Source: Vibrio mimicus
GTDB lineage: Bacteria > Pseudomonadota > Gammaproteobacteria > Enterobacterales > Vibrionaceae
Assembly: GCF_019048845.1 (NCBI RefSeq)
Contig: NZ_CP077426.1
Span: forward strand, 1,907,501-1,971,500
DNA length: 64,000 nt
Direction: 5' to 3'
The notes below the pieces were generated by a model, which ran no database searches, had not been told where the DNA came from, and was given only the letters and a program-made list of their open reading frames with translations. This document shows positions 26,628-36,759 of this stretch, in pieces (position 1 is the first letter of the stretch; each line of letters opens with the position of its first letter). A program made the translations under genes and the position numbers.

Positions 26628-26657
26628 AAAAACCGTCTCTAACGAGACGGTTTTTTT
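26628..26657. terminator. Terminator between asnS and thiD
   Basis: AAAAACCGTCTC / GAGACGGTTTTTTT stem with TAAC loop, between convergent genes. Confidence 0.92.
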
Positions 26658-26671
26658 ATACCCAAAACTCA

Positions 26672-27511
26672 CTATTCTTCACGTTTATCCGTTTGTAACG
26701 AATAAAAATGGTGTACTGGCCCATAACCCTGACCGATTTTCAGTTGATCTGCATGCAAGATCGCCTGATGGATATATCGTTTAGCGTTATCCACGGCATT
26801 CACTAACTCATCACCTTGTGCCAAGTAAGAAGCAATCGCCGATGAAAGTGAACACCCTGTACCATGCGTGTTTTGGGTTGCAATACGTGGCGCATAGAAA
26901 TGGTAAATATCGTCCGCGTCGATCAACAAATCATCACTATCCGCTCGCTGATGATTGTGCCCCCCTTTAAGCAAAACCGCTTTTGTCTCCAATTGACGTA
27001 GTGCTGCAATGCCCAGCTGTGGATTGTGCTGCCATTCTTGCTCTGTCATTCCCACTAAAACCGCTGCTTCCGGCAGATTAGGGGTAATGATGCTCGCTAG
27101 CGGCAGCAGCTCACGTTTTAACGTCTCTACAGCCTCCTCAGCCAATAAATGATGTCCACTGGTCGAGATCATCACCGGATCGAGCACAATCCATTTAGGT
27201 TGATATTGACGCAATTTCTTGGCAACCAGAGCGATGATTTGGGCATCCGCCAACATGCCAATTTTTACCGCCAATACCGGAATATCACAGAAAATCGCAT
27301 CCAATTGCTGTTCAAGAATGTCTAAAGGCAGAGGATAAACGGCAGAAACACCCAGCGTATTTTGCGCGGTAATGGCGGTAATGGCAGAACAAGCATAGCC
27401 GCCGGTTGCAGATATGGCTTTGATATCGGCTTGAATCCCCGCACCGCCACCACTGTCTGATCCAGCAATGGTAAGCACTATAGGGGTAGGATTTGAAGAG
27501 ATTAGTGGCAT
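26672..27511 (-). CDS. thiD: Hydroxymethylpyrimidine (phosphate) kinase
   Basis: Ribokinase-fold kinase phosphorylating HMP and HMP-P for thiamin synthesis; 279 residues from the ATG at 27511, which has AGGAGCC just upstream. Motifs: PIVLTIAGSDSGGGAGIQAD at the N-terminus and NTHGTGCSLSSAIAS, with the catalytic Asp-equivalent loop HGTGC. The extended frame up to 27568 has no ribosome site and runs into the riboswitch platform. A TPP riboswitch lies upstream, and the ribosome site sits inside a short hairpin (27518-27534). The gene is away from any thiC operon. Confidence 0.95.
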   Translation of the reverse strand: MPLISSNPTPIVLTIAGSDSGGGAGIQADIKAISATGGYACSAITAITAQNTLGVSAVYPLPLDILEQQLDAIFCDIPVLAVKIGMLADAQIIALVAKKLRQYQPKWIVLDPVMISTSGHHLLAEEAVETLKRELLPLASIITPNLPEAAVLVGMTEQEWQHNPQLGIAALRQLETKAVLLKGGHNHQRADSDDLLIDADDIYHFYAPRIATQNTHGTGCSLSSAIASYLAQGDELVNAVDNAKRYIHQAILHADQLKIGQGYGPVHHFYSLQTDKREE

Positions 27512-27517
27512 AAAGGC

Positions 27518-27534
27518 TCCTGTGAAAAACAGGA
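27518..27534 (-). promoter_or_regulatory. Hairpin sequestering the thiD ribosome-binding site
   Basis: TCCTGT (27518-27523) pairs with ACAGGA (27529-27534) around a 5-nt loop; the minus-strand ACAGGAG is the thiD Shine-Dalgarno. Likely the expression platform of the riboswitch. Confidence 0.6.
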
Positions 27535-27586
27535 ACTGATCCCAAACCGCAGATGAATGGCAAAACAATACGCGCTGTTGAGGATA

Positions 27587-27692
27587 GTTCCCTACGTCAG
27601 TCCTAACTGAATCAGGTTCAACGGGTCTCGCTACGCGATCTCAGCCTTCAATTCGCACTCTTTCATGCGCTCTCAGGCCCCCCGACTACGAG
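27587..27692 (-). ncRNA. TPP riboswitch (THI element)
   Basis: On the minus strand the conserved elements appear in order: CGGGGGGCCTGAGA, then GGCTGAGATCGC, ACCCGTTGAACCTGATTC, and TAGGGAAC closing the P1 helix. These match the THI-box core (CUGAGA, ACCUGA, GGGA). It sits in the leader of thiD and should shut off expression when thiamin pyrophosphate binds. Confidence 0.93.
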
Positions 27693-27728
27693 CGGCATCT
27701 TAACAGCATTTAATGCGGTGGACAGCGA

Positions 27729-28346
27729 TTATTTCTCACTTTCAATAAAGTCGAGATCACGCCACATTTCATCTAATTCCGCTTCAGACGGCATTGCACT
27801 GTGCTCAATTTGGCGAATCACTCGACATGGATTCCCCACGGCAACGCAATCAGGCGGAATATCTCTTGTTACCACGCTTCCAGCACCAATGACACTGCGA
27901 GCACCAACGGTAACGCCATCAAGCACAATCGCGCCCGCGCCAAGCCACACGTTATCTTCAATCACAATCGGGTTGCCAGCCGCAATCGGTAACACACGCT
28001 GTGCAAGATCAAGTGGATGCCCAACGGTACTGATCACCACATTCGGCCCCATCTGCACATATTCACCAATCGTCACTGGGGCAATATCCAAAATGGTGAC
28101 GTTGGTGTTTAAGAAACCACCACATTTGAAATGGATGTTATGGCCTAAATCGCAGAAAAACGGAGGCACAATCGTCACACCGTTTGTCATCCCCAAGAGC
28201 GAATTTAATATCGCTTGCCGTTCAGCATGCTGGGCTGGACGTGTATGGTTGAAGTCATACAGTTTCTCTTTGACCTCCGTTTGATAGGTAATCAAATCTC
28301 GGTTTATGGGTAACTGAACTGAAAAATCTTTCAAATCACGGCTCAT
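27729..28346 (-). CDS. Hexapeptide-repeat sugar O-acetyltransferase
   Basis: 205 residues from the ATG at 28346, with AAGGA upstream. Left-handed beta-helix acetyltransferase of the maltose/galactoside (Maa/LacA) group: an N-terminal helical Mac domain, then VTIGEYVQMGPNVVIST, VWLGAGAIVLDGVTVGAR and VIGAGSVVTRDIPPDCVAVG. The catalytic His is in TVGHPLD. It acetylates a sugar or sugar-like acceptor with acetyl-CoA; the acceptor is unknown. It lies upstream of the riboswitch on the same strand, but is probably not under its control. Confidence 0.88.
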   Translation of the reverse strand: MSRDLKDFSVQLPINRDLITYQTEVKEKLYDFNHTRPAQHAERQAILNSLLGMTNGVTIVPPFFCDLGHNIHFKCGGFLNTNVTILDIAPVTIGEYVQMGPNVVISTVGHPLDLAQRVLPIAAGNPIVIEDNVWLGAGAIVLDGVTVGARSVIGAGSVVTRDIPPDCVAVGNPCRVIRQIEHSAMPSEAELDEMWRDLDFIESEK

Positions 28347-28629
28347 GTGCTTCCTTATTTTCTGTTTACCTCTGACCATAAGCACTCAAATCGAATAGAA
28401 AACCTCGTTGCATAAAGGTTGAGAGCCAAATAACACAGTACATCAGTTAGTTAGCATTAAGGAGTGATACGACCACTCAAAAAATCATCTTTCAAAGGTG
28501 GTGATTGCTTAATGATGCCTATAAGATTCGCAACTTTCATTCAAAATGATAATAAATCGCACTTGCTTTAATTAAGCAGTTTATACTTGAGTTGCTGTAA
28601 CTTATTGACCTTTGGTACTACCGCTTGCT
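28347..28629. other. Divergent intergenic region
   Basis: 283 bp between the acetyltransferase and HD-GYP genes; holds their promoters. No specific operator was recognised. Confidence 0.4.
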
Positions 28630-30084
28630 ATGAAAAATACTATCCACAATATCAAACTCACATTTGGGCTTTATGCGCTCGCAGGAGCACTGTTTGCTCT
28701 ATACACGAGCCGTGTCTGCCCTTTTCTTGCCACTCTAACCACTCGTGAAATTGCCACCCAAGTTAGCGTGGTATTTTTCCTCGCTTGGTTAGTCCGCCAT
28801 ACACTGCTTCGTAATCACTCATGGGCCAAAAAGCAACAATTCACTCAATTAGATACCTGCCTGCTGTTTTGTATCAGTATCCCCTTCGCAGCCTATTACA
28901 ACTTTCATTACCAATTCACGCTCGATAGTAATTTGAAAGTGTTGTTTGGCATGACCTTATTTGGTTTTTTTACGGGAGCCTTACTGCAACTGAGTGCCAA
29001 ATTACGCACATTACGCCAAACACCACAGTCCATGACAGTAGCGCTCTTTGCCCATGAGCGGCGCTCTTTAGTGAATCAATTGATCGGTCTGATTTTTATT
29101 TTGGTTTGTACCTTGACCATAGTGCTCAGTATGGTGGCATTGAAAGATATTTACTGGCTAGAGAATCATCCCACCCACTTACTTGATGGCAGTGGAAAAA
29201 TCAGCATTCTGAAAGAGTTTGTCTTCCTTTCTTTGGTTCTTGGTGGCTATGTTACCGCTATTTTGATGCTGTGGAGTCGAGTGATGAAAGAGATCCTTGC
29301 TCATCAAGAACACTCTTTACAAGCGGTCACTGAAGGCAACCTCCAAGTTCGTGTACCCATTTATTCTAACGATGAGTTAGGCAACGTAGCCATGTTGACT
29401 AACCAGATGCTAGACAGCTTAGAAACCACGCAAAATGAAGTGAAGACGACAAGAGATGTCGCGATCGTCAGCCTCTCAGCTCTCGCTGAATCGCGAGATA
29501 ATGAAACAGGTGCTCATATTCTTCGCACTCAGGAATACGTTAAGGCACTGGCAGAGCACATGGCACAGTCTTCGAAATACAAACCGTTGCTGACTCCCAA
29601 TTACATTGAACTGCTTTATAAATCCGCGCCCTTACATGACGTCGGTAAAGTCGGCATCCCCGATTCGGTTCTACTCAAACCAGGAAAACTCACCGATGAA
29701 GAGTTCACGGTCATGAAAGATCATCCACGTATCGGTGCGCAAGCGCTTGCGATCGCCGAAAAACATTTAGGCACCAGTTCATTCTTAGCTATTGCCAAAG
29801 AAATCGCCCTAACCCATCACGAAAAGTGGAATGGCACAGGTTACCCCTCTCAATTGCAAGGTGAGGATATTCCGCTCTCGGGTCGTTTGATGGCATTAGC
29901 CGATGTTTACGATGCCTTAATTTCCGCTCGTGTCTACAAACCTGCGTTTAGCCATGAGAAAGCTAAATCCATTCTTATCGAAGGCTCAGGAAGTCATTTT
30001 GATCCTGCCGTGGTTGATGCCTTCCTTGCTGTTGAAGGCAAATTCATCGCGATTGCGGCACATTTTAAAGACGCTGAAACATAA
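28630..30084 (+). CDS. Membrane HD-GYP domain phosphodiesterase
   Basis: 484 residues from the ATG at 28630 (a TTG 18 nt upstream is possible; both have weak ribosome sites). Five or six hydrophobic helices in the first 230 residues, a HAMP linker (about 222-275), and a C-terminal HD-GYP domain with APLHDVGKVGIPD, LTHHEKWNGTGYP and GRLMALADVYDAL. All metal-binding and GYP residues look intact, so it should hydrolyse cyclic di-GMP, lowering biofilm and raising motility output. The corresponding V. cholerae gene (VC1295, from memory) is reported as active. Terminator at 30181-30207. Confidence 0.9.
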   Translation: MKNTIHNIKLTFGLYALAGALFALYTSRVCPFLATLTTREIATQVSVVFFLAWLVRHTLLRNHSWAKKQQFTQLDTCLLFCISIPFAAYYNFHYQFTLDSNLKVLFGMTLFGFFTGALLQLSAKLRTLRQTPQSMTVALFAHERRSLVNQLIGLIFILVCTLTIVLSMVALKDIYWLENHPTHLLDGSGKISILKEFVFLSLVLGGYVTAILMLWSRVMKEILAHQEHSLQAVTEGNLQVRVPIYSNDELGNVAMLTNQMLDSLETTQNEVKTTRDVAIVSLSALAESRDNETGAHILRTQEYVKALAEHMAQSSKYKPLLTPNYIELLYKSAPLHDVGKVGIPDSVLLKPGKLTDEEFTVMKDHPRIGAQALAIAEKHLGTSSFLAIAKEIALTHHEKWNGTGYPSQLQGEDIPLSGRLMALADVYDALISARVYKPAFSHEKAKSILIEGSGSHFDPAVVDAFLAVEGKFIAIAAHFKDAET

Positions 30085-30180
30085 GACTTGCTGAAAATTT
30101 AATACGTAATAATCCCAAAATACGTGGAAATGGTTCGATAACAATCCATGCAATCAGCACTATCTTATTAATAAAGCCCA

Positions 30181-30207
30181 GCCCTAAGCTGAAAAGCTTA
30201 GGGCTTT
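30181..30207 (+). terminator. Terminator after the HD-GYP gene
   Basis: GCCCTAAGCT / AGCTTAGGGC with GAAA loop, then TTTT. Confidence 0.88.
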
Positions 30208-30372
30208 TACATCACAAAATGACCTGCTATTCCCAATTTCTCAGCCAAGTAAAAATTTTTCGATATTTTCTTTCAGGTACTGTTGTCACAAGAATTCGAG
30301 GAAGGTATAAATACGATAAATTTGATGAGTTCAATCATTCCTTCCCACCCTAACTTGACATGGATGTGCATT

Positions 30373-31563
30373 ATGTTCGAAAAAGTCGTTGCCGCCCCCG
30401 CAGACCCAATTCTTGGTTTAACTGAAGAGTTCAAAAAAGATCCTCGTACCGACAAAATTAACCTCGGTGTGGGTATTTATAAGAATGAAGCCGGCGAAAC
30501 CCCAGTTCTTGCTACCGTAAAAAAAGCAGAGGCAGCACTGCTTGAATCAGAGAAAACCAAATCTTATTTGACGATTGAAGGGACTGCTGAATACGGTTTA
30601 GCCGTACAAAAACTGCTGTTTGGTGCAGATTCGAACATAGTAACCCAAAAACTAGCAAAAACTGCGCAAGCTCCTGGTGGTACTGGCGCTTTGCGTGTCG
30701 CAGGTGAATTTATTAAACGTCAATTGGGTGATGTGAAGGTATGGATTAGCAACCCAACATGGGCGAATCACCACGGTGTGTTCAATGCAGCGGGTTTAGA
30801 AACCACACAATACGCATACTATGATGCCGAAGCTAAAGACAAAAACTTTGCTGCTATGCTGGCTGATTTAGAACAAGCGGCGAAAGGCGATGTGGTACTG
30901 CTCCACGGATGCTGTCACAACCCAACTGGCATCGACCCAACTGAACAAGAATGGGAAGTTCTGGCGAAATTGGTGGCCGATAAAGGTCTACTACCTTTGT
31001 TTGACTTTGCTTACCAAGGTTTTGCGACTGGTGTGGAAGAAGATGCAGCAGGTCTGCGTACTTTTGCCAAATACAATTCAGAAATTCTTGTCGCAAGTTC
31101 ATTTTCAAAAAACTTTGGTCTATACAACGAGCGCGTTGGTGCATTCACTCTCGTAGCGCCATCCGCAGCAGTGGCTGAAACTGCATTTTCACAAGTGAAA
31201 GCGATTATTCGTTCAATCTACTCAAACCCGCCAGCTCACGGTGCAGCTGTGGTCACTTACATTCTGAACAACCCAACCTTACGTGCGGAGTGGGAAGCTG
31301 AAGTGGCTGAAATGCGTGAACGCATTCAAGAAATGCGCGTGCTATTCGTCAACACATTGAGAGAAGTGGGCGTAAACGCTGACTTTAGCTTTATCGAACG
31401 CCAAAACGGTATGTTCTCTTTCTCTGGTCTAAATAAAGAACAAGTCGCACGTCTGAAATCGGAACTGGGTATCTACATTGTTGGGTCAGGTCGTATCAGT
31501 GTTGCTGGCATGACAAAATCTAACATGCTGCCATTGTGCAAAGGCATCGCTGCGGTCATGTAA
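30373..31563 (+). CDS. aspC: Aromatic/aspartate aminotransferase
   Basis: PLP enzyme of aminotransferase class I, 396 residues as in E. coli AspC/TyrB. Starts [16 protein letters not shown]; the frame extends 90 nt further upstream, but the ATG at 30373 matches the family start. PLP lysine in [15 protein letters not shown]; substrate carboxylate arginine in GSGRISVAG. Transfers amino groups between aspartate, glutamate and aromatic amino acids. Single gene, with a terminator at 31587-31613. aspC versus tyrB is not decided by sequence. Confidence 0.93.
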   Translation: MFEKVVAAPADPILGLTEEFKKDPRTDKINLGVGIYKNEAGETPVLATVKKAEAALLESEKTKSYLTIEGTAEYGLAVQKLLFGADSNIVTQKLAKTAQAPGGTGALRVAGEFIKRQLGDVKVWISNPTWANHHGVFNAAGLETTQYAYYDAEAKDKNFAAMLADLEQAAKGDVVLLHGCCHNPTGIDPTEQEWEVLAKLVADKGLLPLFDFAYQGFATGVEEDAAGLRTFAKYNSEILVASSFSKNFGLYNERVGAFTLVAPSAAVAETAFSQVKAIIRSIYSNPPAHGAAVVTYILNNPTLRAEWEAEVAEMRERIQEMRVLFVNTLREVGVNADFSFIERQNGMFSFSGLNKEQVARLKSELGIYIVGSGRISVAGMTKSNMLPLCKGIAAVM

Positions 31564-31586
31564 GTTCGCAGCAACCATGCTTTCTC

Positions 31587-31613
31587 AAAACCGGCTCCAA
31601 TAGCCGGTTTTTT
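31587..31613 (+). terminator. Terminator after the aminotransferase gene
   Basis: AAAACCGGCT / AGCCGGTTTTTT stem with a 5-nt loop and T-tract. Confidence 0.9.
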
Positions 31614-31766
31614 GTTTTTTCAGGATTGATTTTAACGTTACTTTCCCTAGCTCTCACCCTATGCCCTCCCCGCAGATTAGGCCTAACGTGGCAATATGAT
31701 GTAGTATGATTGCCCCAAACCGCCAAAAACATCATAAAACAGATGTTTGTAACGAGAGGAGCCTTC

Positions 31767-33656
31767 ATGGACGCCGAGTTAATCGAGATTCAGCAGTTTC
31801 TGCAACAGCATCCCCCTTTTGATGCCCTACCATCTGACCTGTTATCCGAAGTCACCCAACAGATTGAAATTGCCTATTTTCGCAAAGGCACGCCGATCAT
31901 TAATCACAAACAGGCCATCAATGACCTGTATCTGATCCGCAGCGGAGCCGTCGAAGTCTATCGCCGTCATGGTGAATTGTATAACCGACTCACCGAAGGC
32001 AGCCTTTTTGGACAGATGGGGTTGTTGACGCGTAACCAAGTCTCTTTCGCGGTCACCGCGATTGAAGATACGCTGCTGTACTGCATCCCAGAAGTCCTCT
32101 TTCATCGCCTCCATCAAGAATTTGATAGCTTCGCCGATTTCGTGGAGGTCGAACAGTCAGCACGTTTACGCCAAACGGTTAAGAAACAAAAAGAGCAAAA
32201 TGATCTGATCACCAGTAAAGTGAAGCAGTTGTTAACTCGCCCAGCGCCAACCATTGATAAACAGACCACCATCCAACAGGCCGCACTACGCATGGCGGAC
32301 GAGAATCTCTCTGCACTGCTTATCCTAGATGATCACATTCTGCACGATGCCGAAGATGATTCTACGCCTGTGGTCGGTATTATTACCGAGCGAGATCTCT
32401 GCCGCCGAGTTCTTGCGCATGGTATTGATACCCAGCAAGCCGTGAGCCAAGTGATGACCCATGAGGTAATTTCTCTTGATCACAATGCCTACGTTTATGA
32501 AGCCATGCTTGCGATGCTGCGCCATAATGTCCACCATCTTCCGGTGCTGAGAGAAAAGCTGCCAATTGGTATCATAGATATGACAGATATCGTGCGCCAT
32601 GAATCGCAAAACTCTTTGCTCTTGGTGAGCCGTATCTATCAACAGACCAGCATCGATGAATTAGCGCAACTCGCGAGTGAAGTGCAAGCGAGCTTCGTAC
32701 GGCTCGTCAATGAAGATGCCAACTCACACATGATTGGCACTGCGATGTCCACCATTGGCCGAGCCTTTACACAACGGATTATTGAGTTGGTAGAAGCAGA
32801 ATTAGGCGAAGCCCCTGTGCCTTACTGTTTTGTTGCGTTTGGGTCCATGGGGCGAGATGAGCAGCTGATTGTGACTGATCAGGATAATGCCTTGATTTTG
32901 GATGATCGTTATGACACACAACAACATGGTGCATATTTTACGCAATTTGCCCAATCGGTTTGTCATGGCTTAGACCGCTGTGGTTACCCACTTTGTGATG
33001 GCGAGATCATGGCTAGTAACCCCAAGTGGCGTATGACTCGCAAAGATTGGGAGAACTGTTTTGCTGATTGGATTGACAACCCAAACCCACAAGCATTACT
33101 TAATGCTTCTATCTTTTTCGATCTGGATGGCGTTTACGGGAGAACCAAGTGGGCAGAACAGCTTTCAGGTTTTATCGTACGCCGCGCAAAACGCAACCAA
33201 CGCTTTTTAGCCTGCTTAGCGCGTAATGCTCTCAATCGCACCCCACCGCTCGGTTTTTTCAAAAACTTCGTGATGGAAAAAGATGGACGTCACAATAATT
33301 CGATTAATTTGAAACGCCGAGGTACAGCACCGTTGGCGGATTTGATTCGCGTTCATGCACTCGCCGCAGGATCTCGAGCAAAAAACTCGTTTGAACGTTT
33401 GGATGATGTCATTGAAGCTGGCTTACTTCCGCAAGGGAAAGGTAAAGATCTGCGTGATGCGCTCGAGTTTATTGCCATGGTGCGTATTCGCCATCAAGCC
33501 ATCGATGTGGAACAAAAGAGAGAGGCAGATAACAGTATCGAGCCCGAAAATCTCTCGGACTTTGAACGACGCAACTTGAAGGATGCATTCCAAATTCTCA
33601 GCAATGGGCAGAATTTTCTCAAATACCGCTATCAGGCGAATCAACACTTTAAGTGA
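31767..33656 (+). CDS. cNMP-binding, CBS-pair and DUF294 nucleotidyltransferase-like signalling protein
   Basis: 629 residues from the ATG at 31767, preceded by AGAGGAGC; upstream in-frame starts lack a site. Domains: cyclic-nucleotide-binding-like (about 20-130), CBS pair (about 150-285), DUF294 putative nucleotidyltransferase with CFVAFGSMGRDEQLIVTDQD (GSxxR...DxD type, about 340-450) and a DUF294 C-terminal helical domain. Cytosolic. It resembles GlnD-like and acetate-transporter-associated regulators (often encoded beside actP), but actP is not adjacent. Overlaps the exonuclease gene by four bases, so the two are cotranslated. Confidence 0.9.
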   Translation: MDAELIEIQQFLQQHPPFDALPSDLLSEVTQQIEIAYFRKGTPIINHKQAINDLYLIRSGAVEVYRRHGELYNRLTEGSLFGQMGLLTRNQVSFAVTAIEDTLLYCIPEVLFHRLHQEFDSFADFVEVEQSARLRQTVKKQKEQNDLITSKVKQLLTRPAPTIDKQTTIQQAALRMADENLSALLILDDHILHDAEDDSTPVVGIITERDLCRRVLAHGIDTQQAVSQVMTHEVISLDHNAYVYEAMLAMLRHNVHHLPVLREKLPIGIIDMTDIVRHESQNSLLLVSRIYQQTSIDELAQLASEVQASFVRLVNEDANSHMIGTAMSTIGRAFTQRIIELVEAELGEAPVPYCFVAFGSMGRDEQLIVTDQDNALILDDRYDTQQHGAYFTQFAQSVCHGLDRCGYPLCDGEIMASNPKWRMTRKDWENCFADWIDNPNPQALLNASIFFDLDGVYGRTKWAEQLSGFIVRRAKRNQRFLACLARNALNRTPPLGFFKNFVMEKDGRHNNSINLKRRGTAPLADLIRVHALAAGSRAKNSFERLDDVIEAGLLPQGKGKDLRDALEFIAMVRIRHQAIDVEQKREADNSIEPENLSDFERRNLKDAFQILSNGQNFLKYRYQANQHFK

Positions 33657-34363
33657 GTCTTATGTTTCAGTCCGCCATTTATTGGCCTTCGCGATTCGCA
33701 CATTTGGCCCAGCAAGCCCAACAAACTGTATTGCAAAACTATTATGCTCACCCCGTAGTGGATGGTTCAGTCCCAATTTGTGAATGCCCTCTCGTGGCAC
33801 TTGATTTTGAAACAACAGGACTGAATGCGCAGCAAGATGCCATCCTAAGCATTGGCTTAGTTCCATTCAACACCCAGCGTATCGCCCTAAAACAAGCGCG
33901 GTATTGGTTGGTGAAACCCAGTCGACCTTTGGACAAAGATTCTGTCGTCATTCACGGCATCACGCACACAGAACTGAAACATGCCCAAGAACCTGAAGTG
34001 GTGCTTACTGAATTATTCGATGCCCTTCGTGGAAAAATCGTTGTTGCGCATTTTCGCCACATTGAGCGTGAATTTCTGCGCCAAACGACCCTGAAACTTT
34101 GGGAGGAAGCGGTAGAGTTTCCTATCATTGATACCTTAGAAATCGAGCTCTCAGTACAAAAAACACAACGCTCACTCTGGCAACGCCTGTTACGTAGCCC
34201 AATTCCTTTAGTGCGGCTTGGGCAATCACGCTTACGTTATGGCCTTCCTGCGTATTCCCCCCATCAAGCACTGACCGATGCGATTGCGACCGCTGAGCTT
34301 TTTCAAGCGCAATATGCACACCATTTGCGGCCAGAGACACCCATACAATCTCTTTGGTTGTAA
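33653..34363 (+). CDS. DnaQ-like 3'-5' exonuclease
   Basis: 236 residues. DEDDh exonuclease motifs: ExoI LVALDFETTGLN, ExoII with VVIHGITH and IVVAHFRHIEREFL, ExoIII with YSPHQALTDAIATAEL (His-Asp). Resembles the epsilon subunit of DNA polymerase III but lacks the C-terminal alpha-binding extension. Start overlaps the preceding stop (ATGA). Commonly paired with DUF294/CBS proteins; function of the pair is not known. Confidence 0.88.
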   Translation: MSLMFQSAIYWPSRFAHLAQQAQQTVLQNYYAHPVVDGSVPICECPLVALDFETTGLNAQQDAILSIGLVPFNTQRIALKQARYWLVKPSRPLDKDSVVIHGITHTELKHAQEPEVVLTELFDALRGKIVVAHFRHIEREFLRQTTLKLWEEAVEFPIIDTLEIELSVQKTQRSLWQRLLRSPIPLVRLGQSRLRYGLPAYSPHQALTDAIATAELFQAQYAHHLRPETPIQSLWL

Positions 34364-34380
34364 TTTATTGTGAAACAATC

Positions 34381-34404
34381 ACCACCTCTAAAAGAGGTGG
34401 TTTA
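34381..34404 (+). terminator. Hairpin after the exonuclease gene
   Basis: ACCACCTCT / AGAGGTGGT stem with AAA loop followed by TTAA; weak T-tract, backed up by the stronger hairpin at 34418. Confidence 0.6.
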
Positions 34405-34417
34405 AGGATGGCAAAAC

Positions 34418-34444
34418 AAAATGGAGCGCAATGCGCTCCATTTT
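34418..34444. terminator. Bidirectional terminator between convergent genes
   Basis: AAAATGGAGCGC / GCGCTCCATTTT, three-base loop; lies between the exonuclease (+) and chemoreceptor (-) genes. Confidence 0.9.
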
Positions 34445-34460
34445 CGGTTAAAGACCCGAC

Positions 34461-36344
34461 TTAGAGTTTGAAACGTCGGATTTCTTGCTCCAACTCATGA
34501 GAAAGATCAGAAAGTTCCGCCGCCTGTTCTGCCGCTGAATGCGCTTCATGCGCCAAATCATTTGAAACATCACGGATACCTACGGTATTGCGTGTAATCT
34601 CTGAAGTGACCGAAGCTTGCTCTTCTGCCGCCGAGGCAATTTGAGTTGCCATGTCACTGATGCGCTCAACCGTTTTGTGAATCTGCTCTAAGCTCACCGA
34701 AGCCGCATTCGCATCATCAACGCTGGTATCCGCCAAACGACGGCTGTCATCCATAATGCCAACCGCTTTACCCGTAGTGGCTTGCAATGTCTCAATCATT
34801 TGCTGGATTTCTTTGGTCGAAGCATGAGTACGCTGGCTAAGTACGCGCACCTCATCCGCAACCACTGCAAAACCACGGCCTTGCTCGCCAGCGCGCGCAG
34901 CTTCAATTGCCGCGTTAAGTGCTAACAAATTGGTCTGTTCAGCAATATTTTGAATAGTCGAGAGAATGGTACTGATCTGGTGCCCGTGAGCTTCTAACTC
35001 CTGAATAACCTCTGTGGCCACTTGCACTTCTTCTGCCAGTGACTGGATCGAACGCTGAGTCTGAGTAACTTGGGTGCTACCGTGAACACAAGCCGTTACT
35101 GCTTCACCGGAATTTTGAGCAGTATGATCGGCGTTACCAGCAATCTCCTGAGTTGCTGCCGCCATCTCATTAATCGCAGTAGCCACCATATTAATTTCAT
35201 CTTGTTGCAAACGAATTCGGTTACTACGTTCTTCCGCTTGTGCCGCAGTTACGTTCGCCTGCTGTGATAGTGCCTTTGAAACATGACTCAGTTTCAACAC
35301 CATGTTATGCATGTTGCTAACAAAAGTATTGAAGTTGCTCGCTAACTGTCCGACTTCATCATCGCTCCGTGGCTCAAGGCGTTGGGTAAGATCAGCATCG
35401 CCTGAGGCAATTTCTTCCAACGCTTTAGACACTCGACTTAAATCACGGAATAAGAAACTGACCAACCAAGAAACAATCCCCACAACAACTAAAGTGATTA
35501 ACAGAGCGGTAATCATCAAATCAGTAAGCAGTTCAGAATGAGCGGCATACTCAGTATTACTGTCCATCTGAACTGCAAAGTACCAAGGAGTATCTGGAAC
35601 CGCAGCAAAGAAGAAGTATTTTTTTATCCCCTTCAGCTCTAGCGCAATCAGTTCACCTTGATTTGCTGCTTTTTCTATCGTGCGAATATCCAGATCAGAG
35701 GAAAGTGTAGTAACAGATTTGAGTAACAGAGATTTATCGGGATGTGCAAGGAAAGCGCCATCTTGCCCATCAATCAACATAGCATGGGCGTTTTTACCTA
35801 CATCCATACTGATCACATCAGCAATCAACTGATCAATCAATACATCTGCACCAACAACACCATTCATGCTCCCTTGTATGCGGATAGGCTCCGCGATAGT
35901 GACCAAAAGTGCCCCTGTAATCGCATCACTATAAGCGGTGGTAATGATCTGCTTACCCGCACTTGCTGCATCTTTATACCAAGGGCGTGTACGAGGGTCA
36001 TAGTCAGCACGGTTGCGTTCAGGGTGCGAACGATACATCGCCCCTTCTGTCGTACCATAGAAGATATCATCGAAGCCACCCGCATTTCGTGCCTGCTGTA
36101 AATAAGGGACTACATCTTGTGCGGTGACATAGTCGTTGAATGCAGAGCTAATGGATTTACGAATTGAAATCCAGTCAGAAATACCTTGGGCAGCCGTCGA
36201 AGAGATCGCGTCAGCACGAGTATAAACAGCATTGCTGGTTTGCTGTTGCAATTGACTAGCGGAAAGCCAAGTCAATGCCGTTGCCATCACCACCACTGCC
36301 GATAAACTTGCGCCAATCAGTTTGTGTTTTAGTGTTAATTTCAT
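34461..36344 (-). CDS. Methyl-accepting chemotaxis protein with dCache sensor
   Basis: 627-residue chemoreceptor: TM1 about 9-29, large periplasmic double-Cache domain (about 35-275) with [12 protein letters not shown] and [17 protein letters not shown], both typical of amino-acid-sensing dCache_1 domains, TM2 about 280-303, HAMP, and a cytoplasmic domain with [18 protein letters not shown]. No C-terminal pentapeptide. The YxxxRxWY region (YDPRTRPWY plus Y of TTAYSD) partly matches the amino-acid-binding motif known for dCache, so amino acids are plausible ligands (inference). Monocistronic. Confidence 0.92.
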   Translation of the reverse strand: MKLTLKHKLIGASLSAVVVMATALTWLSASQLQQQTSNAVYTRADAISSTAAQGISDWISIRKSISSAFNDYVTAQDVVPYLQQARNAGGFDDIFYGTTEGAMYRSHPERNRADYDPRTRPWYKDAASAGKQIITTAYSDAITGALLVTIAEPIRIQGSMNGVVGADVLIDQLIADVISMDVGKNAHAMLIDGQDGAFLAHPDKSLLLKSVTTLSSDLDIRTIEKAANQGELIALELKGIKKYFFFAAVPDTPWYFAVQMDSNTEYAAHSELLTDLMITALLITLVVVGIVSWLVSFLFRDLSRVSKALEEIASGDADLTQRLEPRSDDEVGQLASNFNTFVSNMHNMVLKLSHVSKALSQQANVTAAQAEERSNRIRLQQDEINMVATAINEMAAATQEIAGNADHTAQNSGEAVTACVHGSTQVTQTQRSIQSLAEEVQVATEVIQELEAHGHQISTILSTIQNIAEQTNLLALNAAIEAARAGEQGRGFAVVADEVRVLSQRTHASTKEIQQMIETLQATTGKAVGIMDDSRRLADTSVDDANAASVSLEQIHKTVERISDMATQIASAAEEQASVTSEITRNTVGIRDVSNDLAHEAHSAAEQAAELSDLSHELEQEIRRFKL

Positions 36345-36759
36345 TTTTCAAACAAGGGGTTGGAACAAAGGGATGGCGATAGTAAACACTATTTGCATAC
36401 TACGCACTCGTTTTGTCATTTTTTCTCACAACCTGTCACAGACCAGGATTAACCAGATGTGATATAAGGTTTTCTGTTAACGAAGTTTTGACCGCTGACA
36501 AAAAATCAACGCGACAGGAAGTATGACTTAAGCGTGATTTGCATTCCAAGTTTACATATAACAAAAGGATATAAGCATATGAATAGAAAATATCTGATAA
36601 AGACAGTTATCAACAACATATGTTGTGCATTTTTTCCCAATTCTGATATCTTTCGCGCTGAATGAGACCTGTGTTTCCCTGCGATACCGTCCGGTAAGCA
36701 AGATTACAGCCAACTCTTAAGCTTTCGTCGTATTTCACTTTTTTATCGGTTCATTTCAT
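36345..36759. other. Intergenic region upstream of opgG
   Basis: About 415 bp between the divergent chemoreceptor and opgG genes. AT-rich; promoters for both expected. No named operator or RNA structure recognised. Confidence 0.45.

Noticed and set aside
27718..28284. 188-residue + strand ORF opposite the sugar acetyltransferase
   Set aside because: Antisense shadow with Ser/Thr/Ile-rich composition; the minus-strand gene has hexapeptide repeats and a good ribosome site.
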